Position numbers and translations under genes: made by a program. 64,000 bases of DNA from an uncultured Lachnospiraceae bacterium. Its GTDB lineage: Bacteria; Bacillota; Clostridia; Lachnospirales; Lachnospiraceae. Below the pieces are notes generated by a model. That model was not told the DNA's origin. It saw nothing but the letters and a program-made list of their open reading frames with translations, and ran no database searches. Location: positions 248,001-312,000 of the forward strand of contig CAMBLG010000001.1 in assembly GCA_945868435.1 (NCBI GenBank), read 5' to 3'. The stretch's first letter is position 1. Each line of letters starts with the position of its first letter. Positions 16,982-27,443 of this stretch are shown here, piece after piece.

Positions 16982-19981
16982 ATGTTTAATTTAGTAGTAG
17001 GGCTTTATGTTGCAGTATGCCTGATCTGTGTGCTGGTTATTGCATTGATTGTCAATATGGAGTCAAACGATGGTAAGCAGAGTATGCTTGCCTATATGAT
17101 TTGCGCCCTTGTACAGAATGTGGGATATCTGTTCGAGCTGATGGCAGACACTCCCGAGGCTGCCATGGTCGCGTACCGTATGCAATATCTTGGATCCACT
17201 TATGTGATCATCTTTCTAAGTCATTATGTCTATTATTTCCTTCGCATCGAGCGTCCGAGAAAATTTTTCCGTGTATTGGCTGCCATCAATACTGTTTTGA
17301 TGTTCATCATGTGGTTTGATGATGAACTGCATCTGTTTTACCGAGAGAGAAGCTGGGTACAGGGAGGCGGACACTGGCATTTTTCCATGAGCTATGGACC
17401 TGCGTTTTATCTGTGGATGCTGTGCTGTTGTGTCGGCCCGTTTATTCTTGTAATCGGTTTGCTTTTTATGTCTTCCTTTATGCGCAAGACAAAGTTTGAG
17501 CGGAGGCAGGCAATCGTTCTGTCCTCCATTGCATCGATTCCGCTTATTGTGTTGCTGGCATTTGTGTTTGTGGATCAGTCAGAGTATGACTTTAATCCGA
17601 TGGTACTTGGAATGACCCTTGCAACCCTTACGATTGTTCTGTTTAAGAGCAGTACCAATGAGATTAATCAGCTGACTATCGGAAAGATGAGTGATCGTCT
17701 GGACGAGATTGTAATTATCACAAATGACCTCGGAGTGGTAATTGACTGTAATCAAAATGCGACAGACTTTTTCGGCCCAATTCGGAATCAGAAGCTGGAC
17801 CAATTTGATGAGAAAAAACAAGGTCTGGATCTGGACCAGTTTAACCGGCCGTTTGAGATGAAGGGAAAGGTTTTTGAGACTCGCGTGGATAGTATCTGTG
17901 CGGGAAATGGCCGTATTATCGGATATCTGATCATGCTTTTTGATACGACGAAGCTCCATGAGACCATGGAGGAACTTAAGGTGATGAGGGATGCGGCAGA
18001 GAATGCCAATCAGGCGAAGTCGACCTTCCTGTCCAATATGAGCCATGAAATCCGCACCCCGATGAATACGATTGTCGGAATTACGGAGATTCTTCTTGGA
18101 CGAATTCATGATAAGGAAGACCGGGAATATCTGGAAAATATTAAGAGCTCCGGTGAGGCGCTGATTTCGATCATCAATGAGATCCTTGATTTCTCCAAGA
18201 TTGAGAGCGGTGATATTGAGATCGTGAATGAGGAATATTCGGTGCTGTCTGTGATTCAGGATCTTGGAATGATGTTTTTGAATCGTATCGGGGAGAAGCC
18301 CATCGAACTGCTTTTTGACATCGACACAGATCTTCCGGCACGGGTGGTTGGTGACAGTACAAGATTACGTCAGATCATCATTAATATTGTCAACAATTCA
18401 ATCAAATATACGAACGGTGGATATATTAAACTTTGTCTGGAATGTGAGAGGACAGCGGATGACCGCTATAATATGATTTTTTCCGTGACGGATACCGGTA
18501 TCGGAATTAAGGCGGAGGATATGGGAAAGCTGTTTGATAACTTTACCCGTGTAGACATGGAGCATAATCACACGAAGGAAGGCACCGGTCTGGGTCTTAC
18601 GATTGCCAAGCGTCTTGTGGAACATATGGAAGGAACCATTCAGGTGGAATCCATTTATGGAATGGGCTCAAAGTTTACGTTCAATGTGATTCAAGGGACA
18701 GCTTCCACCCGTGAGCCTGCAGTGAATTTGGACAGCCAGAACGGTAAGAATGTGTCAGTCCGTTTCCGCAATACGACAATGATAAGTTCACTGGTCAGCC
18801 TGGTGAATGCATATCACATGAACTACATCATGCGTCCGGGACCAAAGGATCATATCGATTATTTCTTTACGGATCTGCCGACGTATTTTGAGATGCAGCA
18901 AAAGATTTCGCTGATGAAGCAGTGTGGCACGAAGGTTATCATTTTGAAAAACCCGATGGACAGCACTCCGAGAGGCCTTGGCGAAGTGATACTCAATAAG
19001 CCATTGTACTCATTATCTTTTGCCAATGCGGTAAACGGAACTCCAATGAAATATCAGGCCGATGATGCGGACAAGAGCAATGCCTATATTGCACCGGGAG
19101 TAAAGATTCTTCTGGTGGATGATAACAACATGAATCTGAAGGTCGCTAAAGGACTTTTGGAACCGTTGCAGGTTACGGTTGAGACCGCGGGAAATGGCGA
19201 GGAAGCGTTGGAATGTATTGAGCAGTCGCATGATTATGATCTGATCCTGATGGATCACATGATGCCGATCATGGATGGCGAGGAAGCAACGCGGATCTTG
19301 AGAAGCAGAAATGACGAATATTGCAGGACAGTTCCAATTGTTGCATTGACGGCAAATGCGATTGTTGGCGTAAAAGAGAAGTTTTTGGCGGCCGGCATGA
19401 ATGATATGGTTTCCAAACCGGTAGATGTGAAGGAACTGTATCGGGTGATTCGCAGCTGCCTGCCTGAGGAACTTATTATCGATATGGGACCGGCGAAGCC
19501 GTCGAATATTCAGCCGGTCGCAAAGGCGCCGATGCGACAGGAAAGTACATTTACTACCCAGCAGTCTTTCCGGATGAGTGGAATCGGAAAGAAAGAAGAC
19601 CAGCGGGAAGTAAATGGAAGAAGTGACAATACGGAACTGCCGGACATTCCTGGCGTTGATGTGAAAAAGGGATTGGCGTATTGTCATAGCTTCGAGTTCT
19701 TAAGTGAACTGTTTGGAGACTTCTGTGCAGGAATGGAAGAAAAGACTGCACTGATTCAGAAGCTTCTGGATGAAGAGGATTTTAAGAATTATACCATTGA
19801 AGTACATGGGTTGAAGGGAACAGCGCGAATGATAGGAGCAATTGATCTTGGCGAGCGATTCTATGAACTTGAAAAGCTTGGAAAAGCGGAAGACATTGAT
19901 CAGATGAAGGAGAAGACAGATGCTGTACTGGAGGCATACAATGCGATGAAGCCGGTACTACAGCCATATTGTAAAGCATAA
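16982..19981 (+). CDS. Hybrid sensor histidine kinase (7TM-PAS-HisKA-HATPase-REC-HPt)
   Basis: A 999-residue membrane kinase. Residues 1 to about 230 contain seven hydrophobic helices of the histidine-kinase 7TM type. A PAS-like domain follows (IVIITNDLGVVIDCNQNATD, about 245-335). The HisKA box has FLSNMSHEIRTPMN with His355, and the ATPase has N, G1 and G2 boxes (NIVNNSIKYTNGG, DTGIGIKAEDMG, EGTGLGLTIAKRL). About residues 590-690 look like a receiver without the phosphorylation motif. A true receiver follows (ILLVDDNNMNLKVAKGLL, Asp758 in LILMDHMMPIMDG, K in VSKPVD). The C-terminal HPt has VHGLKGTARMIGA with His942. All phosphorelay residues are present, so signal can pass His-Asp-His. It lies just upstream of spo0A, which makes a sporulation input plausible but unproven. 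Confidence 0.9.
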   Translation: MFNLVVGLYVAVCLICVLVIALIVNMESNDGKQSMLAYMICALVQNVGYLFELMADTPEAAMVAYRMQYLGSTYVIIFLSHYVYYFLRIERPRKFFRVLAAINTVLMFIMWFDDELHLFYRERSWVQGGGHWHFSMSYGPAFYLWMLCCCVGPFILVIGLLFMSSFMRKTKFERRQAIVLSSIASIPLIVLLAFVFVDQSEYDFNPMVLGMTLATLTIVLFKSSTNEINQLTIGKMSDRLDEIVIITNDLGVVIDCNQNATDFFGPIRNQKLDQFDEKKQGLDLDQFNRPFEMKGKVFETRVDSICAGNGRIIGYLIMLFDTTKLHETMEELKVMRDAAENANQAKSTFLSNMSHEIRTPMNTIVGITEILLGRIHDKEDREYLENIKSSGEALISIINEILDFSKIESGDIEIVNEEYSVLSVIQDLGMMFLNRIGEKPIELLFDIDTDLPARVVGDSTRLRQIIINIVNNSIKYTNGGYIKLCLECERTADDRYNMIFSVTDTGIGIKAEDMGKLFDNFTRVDMEHNHTKEGTGLGLTIAKRLVEHMEGTIQVESIYGMGSKFTFNVIQGTASTREPAVNLDSQNGKNVSVRFRNTTMISSLVSLVNAYHMNYIMRPGPKDHIDYFFTDLPTYFEMQQKISLMKQCGTKVIILKNPMDSTPRGLGEVILNKPLYSLSFANAVNGTPMKYQADDADKSNAYIAPGVKILLVDDNNMNLKVAKGLLEPLQVTVETAGNGEEALECIEQSHDYDLILMDHMMPIMDGEEATRILRSRNDEYCRTVPIVALTANAIVGVKEKFLAAGMNDMVSKPVDVKELYRVIRSCLPEELIIDMGPAKPSNIQPVAKAPMRQESTFTTQQSFRMSGIGKKEDQREVNGRSDNTELPDIPGVDVKKGLAYCHSFEFLSELFGDFCAGMEEKTALIQKLLDEEDFKNYTIEVHGLKGTARMIGAIDLGERFYELEKLGKAEDIDQMKEKTDAVLEAYNAMKPVLQPYCKA

Positions 19982-20075
19982 TAAGGGAAAAGTCCTGTTA
20001 TTTCAAAGGAATCTTATGCCAGGCGTATGAAATGGGTCATTTTTGAACTATACGAAAAGATTGAAAAGTAAAATA

Positions 20076-20082
20076 TGTCGAA
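20076..20082 (+). promoter_or_regulatory. Putative 0A-box upstream of spo0A
   Basis: TGTCGAA matches the core Spo0A-binding box exactly and lies about 130 bases upstream of the spo0A start, suggesting autoregulation. Two TTGACA hexamers follow (20135-20140 and 20145-20150), but I see no well-spaced -10 for either. Confidence 0.5.
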
Positions 20083-20213
20083 TTATTTGGCTGGAATTGC
20101 TCCAAATTTTTGTGATATATTTATTTGGAAATAGTTGACAGATATTGACAAATTTGCGCTAAGGTACTTGTTTATATTCTATTAGACTGAATTTGACATC
20201 TAGGAGGACTGAA

Positions 20214-21008
20214 ATGGGAAAGTTAAATGTCGCAATTGCAGATGATAACGAGATTATGCTGGAAATGTTGGGAGAAATTGTTTCCAGTGATGATGAACTT
20301 CAGGTAGTTGGAACCGCAAAGGATGGAGAGGAGGCCTGTCTTCTGGTAAAAGAGAAGGAGCCTGATGTAATACTGTTAGATATCATTATGCCAAAACTCG
20401 ACGGTTTGGATGTGCTGAGTCGGATTCGTATGGATACTACGATTCGCAAGCAGCCATCAATTCTCATAATCAGTGCAATTGGCAATGAGCGAATTACCGA
20501 TGATGCGTTCTCTAAGGGTGCAGATTACTACATTATGAAACCGTTTGATTCCAAATCAATTCTGGATCGAATTAAGCAGGTACGGGACAGCAAAGCACAA
20601 GTGCGGGAAGCGCATTGGGTCAGCAGCTTTGAACGCACGGAGAGTGACAATGAGCAGTCATTGGAAGAAGATGTGACGGAGATTATCCACGAAGTGGGCG
20701 TTCCGGCTCATATCAAGGGGTATCAGTATTTGCGAGAGGCAATTATCATGTCTGTCAATAATATGGAAATGTTAAATTCCATTACCAAGATTTTGTATCC
20801 CGGTATTGCCAAAAAATATCAGACCACACCGAGTCGGGTGGAGAGAGCAATCCGTCATGCCATTGAGGTTGCATGGAGCAGAGGAAAGATGGATACCCTG
20901 GATGAATTGTTTGGCTATACCATCAGCAATGGCAAGGGAAAACCGACAAACTCTGAATTTATTGCTCTGATCACAGACAAGATACGATTACAGATGAAAA
21001 ATAAATAA
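20214..21008 (+). CDS. spo0A: Sporulation transcription factor Spo0A
   Basis: The 264-residue master regulator of sporulation. The ATG at 20214 has AGGAGG at ideal spacing; the in-frame codon at 20193 is not needed. The receiver domain carries the acidic pair (IADDNE), the phosphoacceptor Asp56 in [13 protein letters not shown], and K in YIMKPFD. The C-terminal DNA-binding domain has the family hallmarks: [20 protein letters not shown], then [20 protein letters not shown] and [14 protein letters not shown]. Phosphorylation through a relay leads to dimerisation and binding to TGTCGAA boxes. A 0A-box lies upstream. The neighbouring hybrid kinase with an HPt domain could feed this relay, but that is inferred from position only. 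Confidence 0.97.
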   Translation: MGKLNVAIADDNEIMLEMLGEIVSSDDELQVVGTAKDGEEACLLVKEKEPDVILLDIIMPKLDGLDVLSRIRMDTTIRKQPSILIISAIGNERITDDAFSKGADYYIMKPFDSKSILDRIKQVRDSKAQVREAHWVSSFERTESDNEQSLEEDVTEIIHEVGVPAHIKGYQYLREAIIMSVNNMEMLNSITKILYPGIAKKYQTTPSRVERAIRHAIEVAWSRGKMDTLDELFGYTISNGKGKPTNSEFIALITDKIRLQMKNK

Positions 21009-21040
21009 AGAGCATGGCTCTTTGTTAGGGGGGATTCATT

Positions 21041-22498
21041 ATGACAAAAATTTTATTTGTGGCTTCTGAGGCTGTTCCGTATATCAAAACCGGAGGGCTT
21101 GCCGATGTAGTTGGCTCGCTTCCGAAGTATTTTGACAAAGAAAAATATGATGTGCGTGTAATTTTGCCGAAATATGCATGTATGGATGAGTTGCTTCTTG
21201 CGCAGCTAAAGTTCGTATGTCATTTTTATGTGAATTTGAACTGGCGGAAGCAGTATGTCGGAATTTTTACGACAGAATATAAAGGGGTTCGCTATTACTT
21301 TGTGGATAATGAATTCTATTTTGCAGGGGATAAGCCATATAATAACATTTATGAGGATGTGGAGAAATTTGCCTATTTCTCCAAGGCTGTGTTGGAAAGC
21401 CTGCCGTACATTGATTTTGCACCGGATATTCTTCACTGCCATGACTGGCAGACCGGACTTGTGCCGGTTTATTTGCGGACGACTTATGGTTCAGACAATT
21501 TTTATGCCGGAATTAAGACTATCTTTACCATTCATAATATGAAGTTTCAGGGGCGTTGGAAAATTCGTGAGGTTATGGATATTACCGGTCTTCCGGAACA
21601 TATTTTCCGGACAGCCAGTGGTCTGGAGAGCTATGGAGAGTCCAACTACCTGAAGGGCGGTATTGTATATGCGGATGCCGTAAGCACAGTCAGTCCGGAA
21701 TACGCAAAGGAAATTACCACTCGTGAGGGCGGAGAAGGTTTGGACGGTCTGATGAATGCCCGTATTGACAGTTTGTATGGAATCGTAAACGGAATCGATT
21801 ACGAAGAGTTCAATCCGGAGACCGATCCGCATATTGAGACCAACTATACTGTGAAGAATGCAGTTGCGGGAAAGCGGAAGAATAAGCTGGCGCTTCAGAA
21901 GATGCTCGGACTTCCGGTTCGGGATGATGTCTTTATGATTGGCATCATATCCCGCATGACATCTCAGAAAGGTTTTGATCTGATTGCCTATATACTGGAT
22001 GAAATCTTCGATACCATGGATGTGCAGTTCGTTGTGTTGGGAACCGGAGAGGGGCAGTATGAGAATATGTTCCATCACTTCCATAACAAGTATCCGGATA
22101 AGCTGTGGGCGCACATTGGATATTCGGACGAGTACGCACACAAGATTTACGCTTCCTGTGATGCCTTTTTGATGCCATCCCTTTTTGAGCCGTGTGGCCT
22201 GGGACAGATGATGGCAATGCGTTACGGAACACTCCCGATTGTTAGGGAGACCGGAGGGCTGAAAGATACAGTGGAGGCGTACAACGAATACGAGAACAAC
22301 GGAACAGGATTTTCCTTCAGCAATTATAATGCACATGAGATGCTTTTTATTCTTCGCTATGCGCAGAACATTTATAAAGAGAATCGCAGCCGCTGGAATG
22401 AGATCGTGCAGCGAGCTATGCAGAAAGATTTCTCATGGGGAGCATCAGCCAAAAGTTATGAGACTCTGTATGATAAAGTGACAGAGGACATTAAATAA
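21041..22498 (+). CDS. glgA: Glycogen synthase (ADP-glucose starch synthase)
   Basis: A 485-residue GT5 glycosyltransferase that extends alpha-1,4-glucan chains from ADP-glucose. The N-terminus has KTGGLADVVGSLP, the ADP-glucose-binding loop, and the acceptor domain has ILHCHDWQTGLVP. The C-terminal domain has GIISRMTSQKGFDLI, MPSLFEPCGLGQMMAMRYGT and RETGGLKDTVE, the retaining-transferase signature. The length is normal. A strong GGGGGG ribosome site precedes the ATG. No other glg genes are adjacent. The gene follows spo0A after 32 bases, so some co-transcription is possible. Confidence 0.96.
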   Translation: MTKILFVASEAVPYIKTGGLADVVGSLPKYFDKEKYDVRVILPKYACMDELLLAQLKFVCHFYVNLNWRKQYVGIFTTEYKGVRYYFVDNEFYFAGDKPYNNIYEDVEKFAYFSKAVLESLPYIDFAPDILHCHDWQTGLVPVYLRTTYGSDNFYAGIKTIFTIHNMKFQGRWKIREVMDITGLPEHIFRTASGLESYGESNYLKGGIVYADAVSTVSPEYAKEITTREGGEGLDGLMNARIDSLYGIVNGIDYEEFNPETDPHIETNYTVKNAVAGKRKNKLALQKMLGLPVRDDVFMIGIISRMTSQKGFDLIAYILDEIFDTMDVQFVVLGTGEGQYENMFHHFHNKYPDKLWAHIGYSDEYAHKIYASCDAFLMPSLFEPCGLGQMMAMRYGTLPIVRETGGLKDTVEAYNEYENNGTGFSFSNYNAHEMLFILRYAQNIYKENRSRWNEIVQRAMQKDFSWGASAKSYETLYDKVTEDIK

Positions 22499-22510
22499 GT
22501 ATGAATAGGG

Positions 22511-22549
22511 GCGGGTAACCGGTATGTACGGTTACCCGCTTATTTTATT
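22511..22549 (+). terminator. Terminator between glgA and the convergent DUF5688 gene
   Basis: An 11-bp perfect stem (gcgggtaaccg with cggttacccgc) with a 7-nt loop is followed by ttattttatt. It terminates glgA and could also stop the convergent gene. Confidence 0.87.
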
Positions 22550-22559
22550 CCATTATATT

Positions 22560-23444
22560 TTATTCCATGATAAGCTTTTGTTTGGCGCGGTCATAATAGT
22601 AGGCGTGATCGGACAGGACTTCATCATCTGTAAGCTGTGTGTCGTTGACCTCACGTACCATGTAAGTGAACTCTCTCAATTCGGAGTTGTCTTCAACCGG
22701 AAGAATGATCATTTCGTGGATACTGCTGGGAAGCAGGATCAGATTCGATTCAAATCGGTCGGAAATCTGTTGGAGAAACTGATCATAGAGTATGACACCG
22801 GCCCCGTTGGTCCGATAACAGTTGCTGATGACATACATGGGAATGCTTTCGGAGAACAGATCGGGATCCGGACAGTGAAGCCGTTCCAGGATCGTATGCA
22901 TGGGTGTGATCTCCGGTGGAAGAAGTGCCGGTGTGTTCTCACGCGCCAGCATATACAGTGTGTCCTTGTCGATTCCCCACAGATTCAAATGAGAATTGTG
23001 GACAAGGATGTTGGCCTGATTGTCGGTGTCTGCATGGAGCAGGCAGTAAAAGATGATGGCAAGATCGCAAAATCGGACATGCGGCACATCGGAAAGCTGA
23101 TTACGGTTGCGTTCGTAGTTTACCAGACGCATGACCAGGCGGGAGCGCACTTTCTCAAATGAGGTGAAACGTGTTGTATCAAAGTTTTCCTGCGGAAGAT
23201 GATTCCGGTAGGTCATAAGAATGTCCGTGCAGATATCCTCCATGTTAACCCCATCGAGATAGCGGTGATAGTAAGGTGTGAGATAGATGGTTGGAGAAAT
23301 GTTGCAGCCTGGGCTGAGTAAAATGAGTCCATCGTAACTCACGCCGTTGTTTCTGGGCATGGACTGTATGATAAGCTGAACCTCCGGCGCAATCTGAGTG
23401 CGCAAATTGTTTTGGATCTCTGATAGAAATTCCTGATAATTCAT
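22560..23444 (-). CDS. DUF5688 family protein, function unknown
   Basis: A 294-residue soluble protein that I recognise as DUF5688-type, found in many Lachnospiraceae, often in several copies. Visible features are an N-terminal helix (NYQEFLSEIQNNLRTQIA), VSYDGLILLSPGCNISPTIY, and a C-terminal part with ISNCYRTNGAGVILYDQF and SIHEMIILPVED. It has no signal peptide or membrane helix, and I see no catalytic motif. The ribosome site is weak. It stands alone, convergent with glgA and downstream of the pot terminator. I do not know its function. Confidence 0.7.
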   Translation of the reverse strand: MNYQEFLSEIQNNLRTQIAPEVQLIIQSMPRNNGVSYDGLILLSPGCNISPTIYLTPYYHRYLDGVNMEDICTDILMTYRNHLPQENFDTTRFTSFEKVRSRLVMRLVNYERNRNQLSDVPHVRFCDLAIIFYCLLHADTDNQANILVHNSHLNLWGIDKDTLYMLARENTPALLPPEITPMHTILERLHCPDPDLFSESIPMYVISNCYRTNGAGVILYDQFLQQISDRFESNLILLPSSIHEMIILPVEDNSELREFTYMVREVNDTQLTDDEVLSDHAYYYDRAKQKLIME

Positions 23445-23487
23445 ATCTAGTTGTGTACTTGGGGAAATACGTGTGAATCACACAGAA

Positions 23488-23514
23488 AATCCACGATGCG
23501 GTGCATCGTGGATT
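23488..23514 (-). terminator. Terminator of the pot operon
   Basis: A perfect 12-bp stem (aatccacgatgc with gcatcgtggatt) has a 3-nt loop. On the minus strand it is followed by a T-rich tail (ttttctgtgtg). It lies downstream of potD. Confidence 0.8.
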
Positions 23515-23571
23515 AACTTTAACATGTTTCGAATAAAAATGCAATCTCTTTTTGAAAATATCAGGCACAGG

Positions 23572-24648
23572 TTAGTAGGAAAGGAGCTCCTGCCATAATG
23601 TGCTGTACTTGGCTGCATCCTCGTCTGAGAGGGATACATAGATCTCACAATTACTTACAGATTCGTTGGAAGGACAGATAGATGGATCATTTTTGTATAC
23701 ATCATCCATGTTCTCTACAACAGAATTGATCGGAGAACTGTAAAGCACATATTCGAAGTTCTTCTCCGCGATATCATCCCGGCAGGTGAAGTTCAAAAAC
23801 TTCATAACAGCGTCCTTGTTCTGACAGGTCTTTGGAACGAACCAGGAATCGATCCAGAGGTTGGAACCCTCCTTTGGAATGGCGTAGGAGAGGTTTTCGT
23901 TCTCCTCCATGGCAAGGGCAGCCTCGCCGGAGTAGCACAGTGCAATGGCCGCTTCCTCACCGATCATGGCATCTGCAGTCTCATCCACATAATATGCGTA
24001 TACGATACCGTCATCTTTTTGCTTTTTTAAGATGTCAAGTGCTTCCCGAAGATGGTCTTCATTGGTCTCGTTTAAGGAGTAGCCTAAGGAAATCAGAGCC
24101 GGCGCAAAGGTGTCGCGCACGGAATTCTCCATGATGATCTCATCCTTGTACGCCGGATTCCACAGGCAGTCCCAGCTGGAAACCGTAGCGGCATCGACTT
24201 TGGTCGTATCATATAATAATCCCAGTGTTCCGTAGAAGAACGGCACGGAGTAAGTGTGATTGCTGTCATAGGTAGCAGATAACTCCAGAATGGACGCATC
24301 CAGGTTGCCATAGTTCTCCATAGACGGGAAATCCATCTCCAGAACTTCTCCTTCTTCGATGAGCTTCTGTACCATATACTCAGAGGAACAGATGACATCA
24401 TAATCGATGGAGCCGGCCTTGTACTTTGTGTACATTTCTTCCGGACTTTCATATTCTTCATATTTAACTGTGATACCGGTTTCTTCCTCAAACTGCTTCA
24501 AAGCATCTTCATCGTAGTATTTTCCGTAGTTCAATACGGTAATGGTCTCGCCGGTCTTATTGCTGCCGGAATCGTTGCTGCTCCCGCAGGCTGTCATGGA
24601 AACCAGCATTGCAGCGGATAAAACACAGCACAACATTCTTTTTTTCAT
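23572..24648 (-). CDS. potD: Spermidine/putrescine ABC transporter substrate-binding lipoprotein
   Basis: A 358-residue extracytoplasmic solute-binding protein. The start at 24648 has AAAGGAG upstream; the longer frame to 24678 does not. A lipoprotein signal (KKRMLCCVLSAAMLVSMTAC) gives the lipidated Cys, followed by a Gly/Ser linker. The mature part has ITVLNYGKYYDEDALKQFEEE, YDVICSSEYMVQKLIEEGEV and GEAALAMEENENLSYAIPKEG, typical of PotD/PotF. It is the last gene of potABCD and captures polyamines for the PotBC permease. Exact substrate preference cannot be read from the sequence. Confidence 0.93.
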   Translation of the reverse strand: MKKRMLCCVLSAAMLVSMTACGSSNDSGSNKTGETITVLNYGKYYDEDALKQFEEETGITVKYEEYESPEEMYTKYKAGSIDYDVICSSEYMVQKLIEEGEVLEMDFPSMENYGNLDASILELSATYDSNHTYSVPFFYGTLGLLYDTTKVDAATVSSWDCLWNPAYKDEIIMENSVRDTFAPALISLGYSLNETNEDHLREALDILKKQKDDGIVYAYYVDETADAMIGEEAAIALCYSGEAALAMEENENLSYAIPKEGSNLWIDSWFVPKTCQNKDAVMKFLNFTCRDDIAEKNFEYVLYSSPINSVVENMDDVYKNDPSICPSNESVSNCEIYVSLSDEDAAKYSTLWQELLSY

Positions 24649-24696
24649 AATTAAATCTCCTTTCGATTTTAATGACAATTGTCAAATTTATAATGC

Positions 24697-25497
24697 TTAT
24701 AGGTCTTTTTGCTGTTTTGAAAGAGCACGTTGTGCCTTCTTCTGCGGAAGGACGTTCCCGAGAAGCAGAATGAACAGCACGGCAAAAAACAGAATGGTGG
24801 ATAGTGCGTACAATTCCGGTTTGATGCCTTTTTTCAGCTCCGTGTAGAGCATGGTGGAGAGGGTGTTGACACCCGGCCCCTTGGTAAAGTAAGTAATTGA
24901 AAAATCATCCAAAGACATGGTGATTGCCATCATGAATCCGGAAAAGACGCCCGGGCGAATTTCCGGCCAGGTCACCTTGTAAAACGCATAGAGCGGTGAG
25001 GCACCCAGATCCAGAGCAGCCTCGTAGGTGGAGCGGTTGCATGCCTTAAGCTTCGGCAGAACGTTTAAGATCACATACGGTATGCTGAAGGTAATGTGTG
25101 CAACCAGCACGGTTACAAAGCCCAGATCCATGAATTTTACAAAGAGGAGCATCATGGAAATTCCGGTTACGATATCCGCGTTCAAGAGCGGAATGTTCGT
25201 TGCACCCAGATAGATGGTCTGCTGCCTCTTTTTCATGGCACTGATGCCAATGGCGGCCAGCGTTCCAATCAGAGTTGAAAGAATCGCTGACAGGAATGTA
25301 ATCTGTATCGTTGTGAGAAAAGCGGACATGATCTTTTCATCCTGGAAGCAGCTTTTGTACCAGTCCAGTGTGAATCCGCCCCAGACCACGCGTGTTTTCG
25401 AATTGTTAAACGAGAGAATGATCAGCACGATGATCGGAAGATACAGAAACAGAAAAATCAAAAACATATAAAGCCGTGAGGCACATTTTTTTACCAT
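24697..25497 (-). CDS. potC: Spermidine/putrescine ABC transporter permease
   Basis: A 266-residue inner-membrane permease with six predicted helices. It begins [20 protein letters not shown], and the EAA loop that contacts the ATPase reads EAALDLGASPLYAFYKVTWPE with a conserved G. Later segments include GFMMAITMSLDDFSITYF, highly typical of PotC. The start overlaps the 3' end of potB by seven bases, showing translational coupling. Confidence 0.94.
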   Translation of the reverse strand: MVKKCASRLYMFLIFLFLYLPIIVLIILSFNNSKTRVVWGGFTLDWYKSCFQDEKIMSAFLTTIQITFLSAILSTLIGTLAAIGISAMKKRQQTIYLGATNIPLLNADIVTGISMMLLFVKFMDLGFVTVLVAHITFSIPYVILNVLPKLKACNRSTYEAALDLGASPLYAFYKVTWPEIRPGVFSGFMMAITMSLDDFSITYFTKGPGVNTLSTMLYTELKKGIKPELYALSTILFFAVLFILLLGNVLPQKKAQRALSKQQKDL

Positions 25498-26318
25498 ATT
25501 GCGGTTCCCTCCCCGTCTTTATCAAACAAGTTTACAAGTGCCATGCTGGCAATTACGAAGATCATCAGCACGAAGGAAAGTCCACTTCCGGCGTTCCACT
25601 GCATGCCCTGCATGAAGTCCTGCTCGATGACGTTACCGATCAGAAGCACCTGACCGCCGCCCAATACCTGAGAGATGGCGAAAGAGGTCAGAGACGGAAC
25701 AAACACCATGACAATTCCGCTGATGATGCCGGATACGGTAAGCGGCACGATGATTTTAAAGAAGATCGTTATGCTGCCGGCTCCCAGATCCTTTGCAGCC
25801 TCAATCCAGTCTTTGCGGATTCGCGTCATGGAGTTGTAGATCGGAAGCAGCATAAAGGGAAGAAAATCGTACACCATTCCCAGTACAACGGCTGCCGGCG
25901 TATTGATAATGTTGATCCGCTCAAAGCCAAGGCTGGTGAGGATACTGTTGAACACACCGTTCTTGGAGAGCAGAAGCTTCCATGCCAGAATGCGGAGCAT
26001 AAAGTTCATCCACATCGGCAGCATAAAGATAAATACAATGAAGCTTTGATTTTTAATCTGCATATTATTTAATATCATAGCCAGCGGATAGGAGAGCACA
26101 AGGCAGATTCCGGTGCAGATCAGACCCAACTGAAGAGACAGGATCATGGCCTTTCGGTTTGTCTCCGACGCGAAGGTGGCAGTGATATATTCAAAGGTGA
26201 ATCCGCCGTCTGCGTTGGTAAAAGCATAGTACACGATCATGAGCATTGGCAGAATGATAAATCCGACGATCCAGATCAGGTACGGACCGGCGAGAAACTG
26301 TTGCTTAAATTTACTCAT
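25491..26318 (-). CDS. potB: Spermidine/putrescine ABC transporter permease
   Basis: A 275-residue permease partner of PotC with six hydrophobic segments (first [20 protein letters not shown]). The EAA motif is [20 protein letters not shown]. PotB-type sequences [11 protein letters not shown] and [15 protein letters not shown] are present. I chose the ATG at 26318 (MSKFKQQF), which has GGAG just upstream and overlaps the potA stop by eight bases; the frame extends to 26339 without a better site. It forms the polyamine channel with PotC. Confidence 0.94.
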   Translation of the reverse strand: MSKFKQQFLAGPYLIWIVGFIILPMLMIVYYAFTNADGGFTFEYITATFASETNRKAMILSLQLGLICTGICLVLSYPLAMILNNMQIKNQSFIVFIFMLPMWMNFMLRILAWKLLLSKNGVFNSILTSLGFERINIINTPAAVVLGMVYDFLPFMLLPIYNSMTRIRKDWIEAAKDLGAGSITIFFKIIVPLTVSGIISGIVMVFVPSLTSFAISQVLGGGQVLLIGNVIEQDFMQGMQWNAGSGLSFVLMIFVIASMALVNLFDKDGEGTAIW

Positions 26319-27384
26319 CAATCTCCACCGCCTTTTCATCGGATGACTCCGGTTTGTGCATGATCTGTATGTTAAAAGGCGTTACCCGGATGCCGACGTG
26401 AGTGCCCACCGGCACATGCTTGGTGGTGTGTACAAGCCATTCGTAACCGTTGGCCATAACGTCCAGCTCATAATGTACGCCCTTGAAGATCAGGGATGTG
26501 ACATCGCCTTCCATATAGCCGTCCGCCGGATCCACAAGCTCCACATCCTCAGGCCGGATTACGACATCTACCGGCTTGTTTTTGCCGAAGCCCTCATCCA
26601 CGCATGGCATTTTGACGCCGAGAATTTCCACCAGTCTGTCATCCAGCATGACGCCGTCGATGATATTGCTGTGTCCGATAAAGTCGGCAACAAACGCGTT
26701 TTCCGGCTCGTTGTAGATCATCTCAGGAGTGCCGATCTGCTGGATATAACCCTGGTTCATGACGACGATGGTGTCCGACATGGTCAGAGCTTCCTCCTGG
26801 TCATGGGTGACATATACAAAGGTAATGCCCAGCTCTTCCTTTAAGCGCATCAGCTCGTACTGCATGTTCTGGCGAAGCTTTAAGTCCAGTGCCCCCAAAG
26901 GTTCATCAAGAAGAAGCACCTTCGGCTCATTTACGATAGCTCTTGCAATGGCGATACGCTGTTGCTGACCGCCGGACAGGGAGTCAACAGAGCGGTTCTC
27001 AAAGCCATCCAGGTTCACAAGCTTAAGGGCATACTTGATTTTGTCGTTGATGTAAGCCTTGCTCTTTTTGCTGATCTTCAGACCAAAAGCAATGTTTTCC
27101 GCAATTGACATATGCGGAAAAAGCGAATATTTCTGGAATACGGTATTCAACTTGCGCTCGTTTGCCGGAAGATTGGTAATATCCTCTCCATCGAAGAGGA
27201 TGCGCCCCTGATCCGGAGTCTCGAAGCCGCCGAGAAGACGCAGGGTTGTGGTTTTGCCGCAGCCGGACGGACCGAGAAGCGTAAGAAACTCATTCTCTCT
27301 TATATAGAGATTCAACTCATCCAGCACAAGGCTGCCGTCATAGGACTTGGATATATCGATAAAATCAATTAAATGTTTGCTCAT
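26311..27384 (-). CDS. potA: Spermidine/putrescine ABC transporter ATPase
   Basis: A 357-residue ABC ATPase. It has Walker [10 protein letters not shown], the Q-loop region [11 protein letters not shown], signature [14 protein letters not shown], Walker [13 protein letters not shown] and the switch His in [10 protein letters not shown]. The C-terminal third is a TOBE-type regulatory domain ([17 protein letters not shown]). It heads the pot genes after the XRE-cupin regulator. It energises polyamine uptake at the membrane. Confidence 0.95.
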   Translation of the reverse strand: MSKHLIDFIDISKSYDGSLVLDELNLYIRENEFLTLLGPSGCGKTTTLRLLGGFETPDQGRILFDGEDITNLPANERKLNTVFQKYSLFPHMSIAENIAFGLKISKKSKAYINDKIKYALKLVNLDGFENRSVDSLSGGQQQRIAIARAIVNEPKVLLLDEPLGALDLKLRQNMQYELMRLKEELGITFVYVTHDQEEALTMSDTIVVMNQGYIQQIGTPEMIYNEPENAFVADFIGHSNIIDGVMLDDRLVEILGVKMPCVDEGFGKNKPVDVVIRPEDVELVDPADGYMEGDVTSLIFKGVHYELDVMANGYEWLVHTTKHVPVGTHVGIRVTPFNIQIMHKPESSDEKAVEIDE

Positions 27385-27443
27385 AGTATTATTCCTTATT
27401 CAATCCATTGGTATGTGTGTAGTATTGACAGTAACCTTATATC

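Noticed and set aside
21491..22336. Long minus-strand frame inside glgA
   Set aside because: Antisense shadow; the plus strand has glycogen synthase signatures.
22524..23162. Long plus-strand frame opposite the DUF5688 gene
   Set aside because: It is the antisense shadow of a minus-strand gene with recognisable family features.
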